From positions 1-42,561 of the forward strand of contig CAIYMF010000141.1 of assembly GCA_903927265.1 (NCBI GenBank): 42,561 bases of DNA, written 5' to 3'. Positions 1 to 7,289 of this stretch are shown here, piece by piece. The notes below the pieces were generated by a model, which did not search any database, was not told where the DNA came from, and worked only from the letters and a program-made list of their open reading frames with translations. Both the position numbers and the translations under genes were made by a program. This DNA comes from an uncultured bacterium (lineage in GTDB: Bacteria; Actinomycetota; Actinomycetes; S36-B12; CAIYMF01). Every line of letters begins with the position of its first letter. Positions within the stretch are counted from its first letter, which is position 1.

Positions 1-1
1 G

Positions 2-109
2 TACACCGACCTGTTCATCTGCTACGGAGTCGGTCATCTGTTGACCGCGATCAGCATCGTGCTGGTTGGGCGCAGGAAGTCTGCGCTTGAGGCGGCTGCG
101 CGCGACTGA
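2..109 (+). CDS. C-terminal end of a possible membrane protein (partial)
   Basis: The window opens inside a reading frame that ends in TGA at 107-109. The visible 35 residues begin YTDLFICYGVGHLLTAISIV, which is hydrophobic enough for one membrane-spanning helix, and end in a basic tail with GRRKSALEAAARD. That pattern fits the last transmembrane helix and cytoplasmic tail of a membrane protein. The family cannot be told from so little sequence. It is transcribed rightward, away from the pilus genes that start at 643 on the other strand. Confidence 0.45.
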   Translation, partial: YTDLFICYGVGHLLTAISIVLVGRRKSALEAAARD

Positions 110-226
110 GAGTCACCCGAGCCTGTAGCGTTTTGCGCGTGCCCCATCTGCAGATGAATGCGGGCCCGCATCGGTGGCGCGGATCCGGCCGCCAGATTGC
201 CGAGGGGGGCCGGACCGAGGACCTGA

Positions 227-400
227 TGGACAGCCTCCAACTGCACTGCCTCTCCGGCGACTACGCCGGTGATCAACACTGGAACGAAGTTGGCCATGAC
301 AGTCACTGGCCTCACCCACGCCAAGCGCTACACCGTCAAGGTGCTGGCGGTCACCAAGTTTGGGGGGAGTGACCCGGCAGTCACGACCGTCGTGACGTAG
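227..400 (+). pseudogene. Remnant of a fibronectin type III domain
   Basis: One frame, closed upstream by TGA at 224-226 and ending at TAG 398-400, encodes about 57 residues. It contains TVTGLTHAKRYTVKVLAV followed by FGGSDPAVTTVVT. This matches the last strands of bacterial Fn3 domains (the pattern TVTGLTNGxxYTFTVxAxNxxGxS), found in secreted actinobacterial surface proteins and glycosidases. The N-terminal half of the domain is missing and no plausible start with a ribosome site precedes it. I read it as the decayed 3' end of a larger secreted-protein gene. A short real gene starting at the ATG at 296 is possible but less likely. Confidence 0.4.
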
Positions 401-642
401 ACCGCCGTGTCGGAAAGTGAAGGGGTTTGAAGATTCGTCGCGGAGGATTTACCCGTTCAGGAATCTGACGTTGTACCGAGCATGATCCACGGGGGAATTC
501 GGGGTTCTAATTAACCCCCGCTCTGACGATTACCCATTGAACGACACTCGCCGTGGTCAACTGCACTATTCGCACCGCCAACTACGTGACCACGCACCGT
601 CACATAGGGGCCAACTACGTTGGCCAACCGCCATGTCTGGTG
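401..642. other. Gene-free stretch with short inverted and direct repeats
   Basis: No convincing gene is seen. The stretch holds GGGGTT-6 nt-AACCCC at 501-518, GGCCAAC-TAC-GTTGGCC at 609-625, and a near-palindrome at 642-659 overlapping the end of pilC. CCAACTACGT occurs twice (578-587 and 611-620), as does GTCAACTGC (556-564 and 642-650). The hairpins near 609-659 lie just past the pilC stop and could end the pilus transcript, but no T-run follows them. Confidence 0.35.
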
Positions 643-1878
643 TCAACTGCCAGTTTGACCGCCCACGAGATCGAAGACCTTGAAGATCGGTAGGTACAAG
701 GCGATGATCATCGAGCCCACGATGCCACCGAGGAATGCGATCATGAGCGGCTCAATGAGCGAGGTCAGCGAGGCGGTTGTGGCCTCAACTTCAGACCGGT
801 AAAACTCGCTGATTTTCGCCAGCATCGTGTCAAGAGCTCCGGTGTCTTCACCCACGGCCAGCATCTGCACCACCATCGAGGGGAATACCGCGTGCTCAGC
901 CAGAGGCGCCGCCAGACTCTCACCACGTCGGACACTGTTCTGAACATCGCGCACGGCGCGCGCAATCACCACGTTTCCGGAGGTATCGGCGACGATGTCG
1001 AGAGCTTGCAGGATCGGCACACCGGACTTCACCATGGTGCCTAGATTCCCTGTGAATCGAGCCAGGGCGATCTTCTGGAACAGCCCACCAAACACCGGGA
1101 CTTTGAGTTTCATCGGATCCACGATGTTGCGAACCTTCTCAGTGGATTTCACCTTGCGCCACCAGATAGAGGCGCCGATCGACACGAAGATGAGCGGGAT
1201 GAGCCCCACCTTGAGCAGTGAACTCATCAGCACCAGCATCTTGGTGGGAGCCGGAAGTTCGCCCCCGAGTTGAGCAAACAGGTTCTCGAAGGTCGGTACG
1301 ACGAAGATCAACATTCCGATGGTCATCATGATGGCCATGATCAGCACCGCAACCGGGTAGGTCATGGCGGCCTTGATCTTCCCGTGCAGCTTGACCTCAG
1401 ACTCAAAACTGTCAGCCACCTGAAGCAGCACCGTATCGAGGAATCCGCCGACCTCGCCGGCTCGCGTCATGTTGACCATCAGAGGCGGGAAAACCTCCGG
1501 GTGCCGTGCCATCGCCGTGCTCAGCGCGGTTCCCTGTTCGACATCAAGTCGAACTTCGGAGATCACTCGTGAGAATTCCTTGTTGTCAGTCTGCTCTTCC
1601 AGGATCGACAGTGCTCTGAGCAGGGAAAGCCCCGAGTTGATCATCGTCGCGAATTGACGAGAGAAAATCGCGAGATCCTTGAGCTTCACACGCTTGTTGA
1701 AGCTGGGAAGACTGATTTCCTTCTTCATTCCCGCGTTCGTCTGCGCGATGGAGATAGGCGAGTAGCCCATTCCCCGCAATTTGCCGGCAACCGCCGCCTC
1801 TGAGTCGGCATCCATCCGGCCGGTGACAACCTTGCCGCCCCGATCGCGGACCGCATATTCGAACGTAGTGGCACTCAT
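643..1878 (-). CDS. pilC: Type IV pilus inner-membrane platform protein PilC (T2SSF family)
   Basis: PilC/GspF-family polytopic protein of 411 residues, which forms the inner-membrane platform that couples the PilB and PilT motors to pilin assembly and retraction. Two T2SSF repeats are visible, about residues 68-190 and 270-392, each with the hallmark pattern FxRQFATMINSGLSLLRAL or FTGNLGTMVKSGVPILQAL. Hydrophobic segments lie near 171-196, 222-240 and 372-397, as usual for the family. The N-terminal 50 residues (EYAVRDRGGKVVTGRMDADS) match the usual cytoplasmic start. It follows pilT by 8 nt and is last in the leftward pilB-pilT-pilC run. In many actinobacteria pilin and pilM/N/O genes follow; here the strand is empty after 643. 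Confidence 0.93.
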   Translation of the reverse strand: MSATTFEYAVRDRGGKVVTGRMDADSEAAVAGKLRGMGYSPISIAQTNAGMKKEISLPSFNKRVKLKDLAIFSRQFATMINSGLSLLRALSILEEQTDNKEFSRVISEVRLDVEQGTALSTAMARHPEVFPPLMVNMTRAGEVGGFLDTVLLQVADSFESEVKLHGKIKAAMTYPVAVLIMAIMMTIGMLIFVVPTFENLFAQLGGELPAPTKMLVLMSSLLKVGLIPLIFVSIGASIWWRKVKSTEKVRNIVDPMKLKVPVFGGLFQKIALARFTGNLGTMVKSGVPILQALDIVADTSGNVVIARAVRDVQNSVRRGESLAAPLAEHAVFPSMVVQMLAVGEDTGALDTMLAKISEFYRSEVEATTASLTSLIEPLMIAFLGGIVGSMIIALYLPIFKVFDLVGGQTGS

Positions 1879-1886
1879 GACGTTTC

Positions 1887-3158
1887 CTAGGCCCTTCCGG
1901 CAAGGCGGTTGTAGTCCTCAACGTGGTGAGCCTTTTCGAGGCCCGTTTCGTAGGTAATGTGGCCCGCACGCACCAATTCGGCGAGGTGCTGGTCAAGTGT
2001 TTGCATGCCGTGGGAAGCGCCTGCCTGCATCACCGAGTAGATCTGATGAGTCTTACCTTCGCGAATGAGATTTCGAACGGCGGGAGTGACCGTGAGAACC
2101 TCCACCGCGACTGCCCGACCCTCGCCGCTGGCGGTGCGGCACAGTGTTTGGCACACGACACCTTGCAGCGACCCGGCCAGCTGTTGGCGTACCTGCTGCT
2201 GCTGGTGCGGCGGAAAAACGTCAATGATGCGATCGACGGTCTGAGCGGCGTCTTGGGTGTGCAAGGTCGCGAATACCAGGTGGCCGGTTTCGGCTGCGGT
2301 CAGCGCCACCTGAATGGTTTCAAGGTCGCGCATCTCGCCCACGAGAATGATGTCGGGGTCTTGACGCAGTACATGCTTGAGCGCCTGTGCAAAGGACTGG
2401 GTGTCCTCCCCCACCTCACGCTGATTGACCAGGCATGACTTGTGCCGGTGCAAGAACTCGATGGGGTCTTCCACGGTCATGATGTGGTCGTGGCGCGTGC
2501 GGTTGGCGAGGTCAACCAAACTGGCCAAGGTGGTCGATTTTCCGCTTCCCGTCGGCCCCGTGACGAGCACAAATCCGCGCGGGAATTGGGCAAAACTGGA
2601 CACGACCGCTGGCATTCCAAGAGTGTCCAGATCCTTGATTTCAAAGGGAATAAGCCGAAATGCCGCTCCGACCGAATCGCGCTGGCGATAAAGGTTTCCA
2701 CGGAAGCGAGCGCGGCCGGGCAGACTGTAGGAGAAGTCCAGTTCGAGGTCGCGTTCAAAGCGTTCGCGCTGCAGCTGGGTGATCGAGCCATACAGCACGC
2801 GCTGCAATTCAGGCGGCGTCAGTTTCGGTCGGTCGTCGAGTGGAACGAGTTCGCCGTTGATGCGCATGGTGGGGGGCGCCCCGGCCGTCAAGTGCACATC
2901 GGAAGCACCGCGCTCGAGCATCTGGCTCAGGACCGCTTCCAAACTCAGATCGCCTGAGCGCATGGTGTCTTCGGTTGAGGCACGGCCAGTGAGCCGCTGA
3001 CCCTCAGATACCGCGACGGTCGGGGCGGGAGCGGCCTGCACCGGCGGCATGACCTGTCCGGGGAAAACCTCAGGCTCGAAGGCTGCGGGGTTGACAGGAG
3101 GCGGCAAGGGGCCACTGAGCGGCGGGGGCGGTAGGGCGGCCCCAGTTTCGATGCTCAC
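1887..3158 (-). CDS. pilT: Type IV pilus retraction ATPase PilT
   Basis: Hexameric secretion-type ATPase of 423 residues that drives pilus retraction. Walker A GPTGSGKST is at 201-209, the Walker B region DPDIILVGEMRD at 267-278, and the His box TGHLVFATLHT at 291-301. These are classic PilT signatures, and no zinc Cys pairs of the PilB type are present. The PilT core begins near residue 70 (LSLEAVLSQMLERGASDVHL). It is preceded by an unusual proline-rich extension of about 60 residues. The GTG start at 3158 has a GAGGGAG ribosome site upstream. It lies between pilB (68 nt upstream) and pilC (8 nt downstream), so the three are probably co-transcribed. Confidence 0.92.
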   Translation of the reverse strand: MSIETGAALPPPPLSGPLPPPVNPAAFEPEVFPGQVMPPVQAAPAPTVAVSEGQRLTGRASTEDTMRSGDLSLEAVLSQMLERGASDVHLTAGAPPTMRINGELVPLDDRPKLTPPELQRVLYGSITQLQRERFERDLELDFSYSLPGRARFRGNLYRQRDSVGAAFRLIPFEIKDLDTLGMPAVVSSFAQFPRGFVLVTGPTGSGKSTTLASLVDLANRTRHDHIMTVEDPIEFLHRHKSCLVNQREVGEDTQSFAQALKHVLRQDPDIILVGEMRDLETIQVALTAAETGHLVFATLHTQDAAQTVDRIIDVFPPHQQQQVRQQLAGSLQGVVCQTLCRTASGEGRAVAVEVLTVTPAVRNLIREGKTHQIYSVMQAGASHGMQTLDQHLAELVRAGHITYETGLEKAHHVEDYNRLAGRA

Positions 3159-3226
3159 GCGCGAACTCCCTCAGACGATGGTGACTGAAGGGTGTATCGG
3201 CAGGTAAGGCCAGTTCCTTGAACCGC

Positions 3227-4894
3227 TCAGACCACGACGCGGAGAACCTCGTCGAGGCTGGTGTGACCCGCCAGAACCTTCGACATGCCGTCGAGGCGCA
3301 GGCTGATCATTCCCTCGGCTACGGCAGCGGCTCCGATCTTAGCCACGCTCGCGTGTTCGACGGTCAGACGCTCAATTTGCTCGGTCACCGGCATCACTTC
3401 GTGCAGTGCCATCCGACCTTTGTAGCCCGTCTTGGCACAAATCGAGCAGCCCACGGCGCGGTAGAGAGTGGGCAGGCGCTCTCCGTCAACCCAGGGGAAG
3501 CCGGCGGCCACCAAGGTTTCCGGCGACGGGACATAGGGCTCCTTGCACTTGCTGCAGAGCCTGCGGGCAAGGCGCTGCGCAAGAACGCAGTCGAGGGCGG
3601 ATCCGACGAGGAACGGCTCGATCCCCATCTCGGTCAATCGAGTCACCGCACTGGCTGCGTCGTTGGTGTGCAGGGTCGAAAGCACCAGGTGACCGGTGAG
3701 GGCTGCTTCCACAGCAATCTGAGCCGTCTCGTGGTCACGAATCTCACCGATCAGCACAATATCGGGGTCTGAACGCAGGATCGAGCGCAGTGCCGAGGCG
3801 AAGGTCAGGCCGGCCTTGGCGTTGGTCTGCACCTGATTGACGCCCGGCAGTCGGTATTCGACCGGATCTTCAACGGTGATGATGTTGACCTCGGGTCGAT
3901 TGACGATGTTGAGCGTCGCGTAGAGGGTGGTCGATTTACCCGACCCCGTAGGCCCGGTGACCAGGATCATTCCGTAGGGCTTGAAGAAACTCTTCGCGTA
4001 GCGGTCATAGTTGAACTGACTAAACCCCAGATCGGCCAATCCCAGACGCGTCGTTGAGTTGTCGAGGATTCGCATCACGACCTTTTCGCCCCACACCGTG
4101 GGAAGGGTGGCCACGCGAAGGTCGATCTTGCGCCCGTGCGCGGTGACCGACAATCGTCCGTCCTGAGGAATGCGTCGTTCGGCGATATTGATATCCGACA
4201 TGATTTTCAGTCGGCTGATGACGCCCGAGCGGATGTGCCGAGGCGCCCGCATCACTTCGTGAAGCACGCCGTCGATACGGAACCGCACCCGCAGGTCGGT
4301 TTCGGTTGGCTCGAGGTGAATATCGGAGGCGCCGTCTTGAATTGCCTGAGTAATCAACAAGTTCACAAACCGGACAATCGGGGCTTCTTCGGTGACTTCG
4401 TGTACTGCCGAAAGATCTTCTTGTTCATCGGCTTGGGCGTCGAGGGCCGTGCTCAGATCACCGAGTTCGGCTTCGCTTCGATAGAAGCGATCGATCGCCG
4501 CCATCACGTCGGTCTTCGTCGACACCACAGCACGGATATCCATGCCCGCTGCGGCCCGCAGGTCGTCAATGGCGAACACGTTGCTCGGATCGGCCATCGC
4601 GACGAGCAGCCGGTCATCCTCAATACGCACCGGAATCGCCGTGTATCGGCGGCACAACACTCCAGGGATGAGCGTGACCGCACCCGGCTCGATGGAGGTT
4701 TCGGACAAATCGAGGAATTGGAGACCGATTTGGGCGGCCAACGCTCCCACCACCTGAGCCTCGGTCAACAGCCCGCGTTCAACCAAGACGCGACCGAGCG
4801 AGGTGCCCTCGCGCTCAAACTGTGCCTGCGAATCGGCGAGCTGCTCAGACGTGAGCAGGCCGTTCTCCAGCAGAATGTCGCCGAGTTGCCGCAT
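3227..4894 (-). CDS. pilB: Type IV pilus extension ATPase PilB (GspE family)
   Basis: 555-residue GspE/PilB ATPase that powers pilus extension at the cytoplasmic face of the platform. An MshEN-type N-terminal domain covers about residues 1-140 (LGDILLENGLLTSEQL, then LGRVLVERGLLTEAQV). The ATPase core follows, with Walker A GPTGSGKST at 314-322 and Walker B SDPDIVLIGEIRD at 375-387. The zinc site typical of PilB rather than PilT is present as CSKC (447-450) and CSIC (483-486). Length is normal for the family. It is the first gene of the pilBTC run and lies 81 nt downstream of aroE on the same strand. Confidence 0.93.
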   Translation of the reverse strand: MRQLGDILLENGLLTSEQLADSQAQFEREGTSLGRVLVERGLLTEAQVVGALAAQIGLQFLDLSETSIEPGAVTLIPGVLCRRYTAIPVRIEDDRLLVAMADPSNVFAIDDLRAAAGMDIRAVVSTKTDVMAAIDRFYRSEAELGDLSTALDAQADEQEDLSAVHEVTEEAPIVRFVNLLITQAIQDGASDIHLEPTETDLRVRFRIDGVLHEVMRAPRHIRSGVISRLKIMSDINIAERRIPQDGRLSVTAHGRKIDLRVATLPTVWGEKVVMRILDNSTTRLGLADLGFSQFNYDRYAKSFFKPYGMILVTGPTGSGKSTTLYATLNIVNRPEVNIITVEDPVEYRLPGVNQVQTNAKAGLTFASALRSILRSDPDIVLIGEIRDHETAQIAVEAALTGHLVLSTLHTNDAASAVTRLTEMGIEPFLVGSALDCVLAQRLARRLCSKCKEPYVPSPETLVAAGFPWVDGERLPTLYRAVGCSICAKTGYKGRMALHEVMPVTEQIERLTVEHASVAKIGAAAVAEGMISLRLDGMSKVLAGHTSLDEVLRVVV

Positions 4895-4917
4895 GGTCCG
4901 TCCGTTCGTGGGTCTGC

Positions 4918-4932
4918 GCCAGTGGTACTGGC
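4918..4932. promoter_or_regulatory. Inverted repeat upstream of pilB
   Basis: GCCAGT-GGT-ACTGGC forms a 6-bp dyad with a 3-nt centre, 24-38 nt upstream of the pilB start on the coding-strand side. It could be an operator for the pilus run or a small hairpin in its leader. No matching second copy was found upstream of other genes. Confidence 0.25.
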
Positions 4933-4975
4933 CCTTGACAGGAGTTTCGGCAGGAAGAGGGAAAACCTTGACTGC

Positions 4976-5779
4976 CTAGTGTGCCCCCACTGCCTCGCGC
5001 ATGACGCTCAGCGGGGGTTCAAGCCCGGTCCACAGCCTTATCTGCAGAGCCGCCTGCTCGATCAGCAGGTCGATCCCGGGTACGACCAACCCGCCGTGAT
5101 CGCTCCACGCCAACGCTAAGGGCGTCGGCCAGGGGGCGTACACCACGTCGTGAAGCACCCCCGAACTCCACACCACCGCATCAGCGAGCCCATCGGCGAC
5201 ACCCGCCGGCACGGTTGAGACGACCAGATCTGCCAGCAGCCCCTCGGCGGCTCGCTCCCAGGGTTCGACGACCAATTCGATACCCACAGATTCAGCAAGT
5301 GGTCGCATCGACTCCCCCGCCTCCGGTCGCCGCACGTACACCGCCACCTGATTCGCCCCCAATTGGGCAATGGCCGCCAGAGCGGAACGCGACGTCGCAC
5401 CACCACCGAGAATCGTTGCGCTACCGATGGGGCCAGGCGCCACCCGTCCGATGGCCGCGACCATGCCGGGCACGTCAGTGTTGTCGCCAACTCGCTGACC
5501 ATCAATGAAGGACACCGTGTTCACCGATTCGACGGTGGCCGCCAAGGAACTCACCCGGTCAAGGAGTGCAATCACGGTCGACTTGAGGGGCATCGTGAGC
5601 GACAGACCAATCCACTCGGGTCCGCACGCGTCGACGAACTGCGCAAGACCCTCGGGCTCGACATCGTGGCGATCGTACGTCCAGTCAAGACCAAGCGCGC
5701 CGTACGCGGCCTGATGCAGGATAGGAGAGAGTGAGTGCGTAATGGGGTGGCCGAGGACGCCGGCGATTCGAACACTCAT
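4976..5779 (-). CDS. aroE: Shikimate dehydrogenase
   Basis: NADP-dependent reduction of 3-dehydroshikimate to shikimate in aromatic amino acid synthesis. The 267 residues begin with the substrate loop HPITHSLSPILHQAAY. The catalytic pair is K66 (LTMPLKSTV) and D102 (NTD). The dinucleotide site is represented by ILGGGATSRSALAAI. The length is usual for AroE. Its start overlaps the mltG stop by 4 nt, indicating translational coupling in the order ruvX-mltG-aroE, as in other actinobacteria. The C-terminal motif GIDLLIEQAALQIRLWTG is also typical. Confidence 0.93.
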   Translation of the reverse strand: MSVRIAGVLGHPITHSLSPILHQAAYGALGLDWTYDRHDVEPEGLAQFVDACGPEWIGLSLTMPLKSTVIALLDRVSSLAATVESVNTVSFIDGQRVGDNTDVPGMVAAIGRVAPGPIGSATILGGGATSRSALAAIAQLGANQVAVYVRRPEAGESMRPLAESVGIELVVEPWERAAEGLLADLVVSTVPAGVADGLADAVVWSSGVLHDVVYAPWPTPLALAWSDHGGLVVPGIDLLIEQAALQIRLWTGLEPPLSVMREAVGAH

Positions 5780-6834
5780 GATCCCGCAGCCACCTGCTTC
5801 TTCAGCCGAAGGAATTCTTCCTCGCTCTCGGTGAAAACGGTCGTCTGGGTCTTCGGATCAGTGGTGATGAAGTACAGCCACGGCCCTGGGGTGGGCGCGA
5901 GTGCCGCTTCGAGCGCAACTTCTCCGGGTGAATCCAACGGGCCGGGAGGCAAACCCTTCACGAGGTAGGTGTTGTAGGGCGAGTCCACTGCGAGGTCGCT
6001 GGCCGACAATGTCGGATTCGATGTTCCGAGCGCGTAATTGACCGTCGAGTCGAGTCCGAGCTTCTGCCCGGCCTCAAGGCGGTTGTAGATAACGCGAGCC
6101 GCCTTGCCGTAGTCGTCGGGTGCCACTTCGACTTCAAGAATGCTGGCGATCGTCACTACCTCTTCGGGCGTAAGTCCCAGCGCCTTAGCCCGCTTGGTGA
6201 GGTTAATAGCAGTGGAAGTCTCACCGAACCGCGTCGTCATTTGGCGCAGCAAGCTTGTGGCGGTGGTCTTGGATGACACGTCATAAGTGGCAGGGAACAG
6301 CCAGCCTTCGGGGTTTCCGTGCGCCGCGGCTGGCAGCCCGATGGCTTCCGGCCGCGTCAACGCAGCGCGGAACTCCGACACCGGAATTCCGGTGATGGCC
6401 GACGCCTCCGCCACGATTTCCTTGAGCCGCTGACCCTCCTTGATGACCAATCGCGAAGACGAGCGTGACGATGGATCGAGCATCAGGAGATACGCCGCTC
6501 CGGGGTCCATCTGCTCGTGCAGTGTGTAGCGACCGGGCGGAATGCTGCGTCCGCTCGCCGTGGCTGCATCAATAAAGGGCTGCCCGTTTGCGATCACATC
6601 GGAGGCAACCAGCGAATCGGCGATTTGGGTCAACGATGCCCCCAAGGCAACCTCGACAACAACCGAGCCGTTGCCTGCGCCGGTGTAGTCGCCCTGGGAG
6701 GCAACACTGCGCGTGAGGAGCCACACCCCGACTGATCCGATGATGACGAGCGAGCACAGGGCGACAATCCAGCCCGCGACATGGCGGCGCTTCTTCGGCT
6801 CTTCGAGGTCCATGCGAAAACCGAACTCGCTCAT
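5776..6834 (-). CDS. mltG: Endolytic murein transglycosylase MltG (YceG-like)
   Basis: Membrane-anchored lytic transglycosylase that cuts nascent peptidoglycan strands. The 352 residues have a short basic cytoplasmic N-terminus, one transmembrane helix at about 20-43, a LysM-like linker region, and the YceG catalytic domain from about 120. The catalytic glutamate region is ASILEVEVAPDD, with E234 matching the family Glu, followed by the conserved RVIYNRLEAGQKLGLDSTVNYALG-like segment. It overlaps both neighbours by 4 nt (ruvX before, aroE after), so the three form a tight translational unit. Confidence 0.93.
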   Translation of the reverse strand: MSEFGFRMDLEEPKKRRHVAGWIVALCSLVIIGSVGVWLLTRSVASQGDYTGAGNGSVVVEVALGASLTQIADSLVASDVIANGQPFIDAATASGRSIPPGRYTLHEQMDPGAAYLLMLDPSSRSSSRLVIKEGQRLKEIVAEASAITGIPVSEFRAALTRPEAIGLPAAAHGNPEGWLFPATYDVSSKTTATSLLRQMTTRFGETSTAINLTKRAKALGLTPEEVVTIASILEVEVAPDDYGKAARVIYNRLEAGQKLGLDSTVNYALGTSNPTLSASDLAVDSPYNTYLVKGLPPGPLDSPGEVALEAALAPTPGPWLYFITTDPKTQTTVFTESEEEFLRLKKQVAAGS

Positions 6835-7286
6835 TGATCAACCTCCACCAGCACGCCGGGGGCAGTACCCGTACTGCGTTCATTGTCTAAGGCCGACTGA
6901 AGAATCACCACAGCAGCGGCTTGATCGATCACCGCGCGCGAACTCTTCACTGACCGACCGGCGTCGTGCAGCGACCGCTGGGCCTGCGTGGTGCTCATGC
7001 GTTCATCGACAAGACGCACCGGGCAGGGGCACAGTGGGGCAAAATCAACCGCGAATGCGCGGACCTTGACCGCGGCCGGACCCTCGTCACCCTGCAGCGT
7101 CAGAGGCAGACCCAGTATCAGTTCAATTGCTTGATACTCGTAAACAAGCGCGACGAGGGCCTCCACATCGCCAGCACCACGCGCCACCGTAGTGACAGGC
7201 ACACCCATGAGTCCCGACGGGTCGCTGCGTGCCACACCAATTCGTCGTTCGCCGAGATCGACTGCGATGCGCGTACCGAGGCGCAT
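6831..7286 (-). CDS. ruvX: Putative pre-16S rRNA nuclease / Holliday junction resolvase RuvX (YqgF)
   Basis: RNase H-fold protein of 151 residues. The first strand carries the metal-binding Asp (RIAVDLGERRIGVARSD), followed by ELILGLPLTLQGDEG, the VDERMSTTQAQ motif and the C-terminal DQAAAVVILQSAL segment with a conserved Asp. The family is essential in many bacteria and matures the 16S rRNA 5' end; a resolvase role is also proposed. It lies 3 nt downstream of alaS and overlaps mltG by 4 nt, the conserved alaS-ruvX-mltG-aroE order. Confidence 0.92.
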   Translation of the reverse strand: MRLGTRIAVDLGERRIGVARSDPSGLMGVPVTTVARGAGDVEALVALVYEYQAIELILGLPLTLQGDEGPAAVKVRAFAVDFAPLCPCPVRLVDERMSTTQAQRSLHDAGRSVKSSRAVIDQAAAVVILQSALDNERSTGTAPGVLVEVDQ

Positions 7287-7289
7287 GCC

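Noticed and set aside
1887-4894. pilT and pilB as type II secretion GspE genes
   Set aside because: The pair of one MshEN/zinc-Cys ATPase and one short ATPase without the Cys pairs, plus pilC, is the type IV pilus arrangement; no secretin or Gsp genes are seen.
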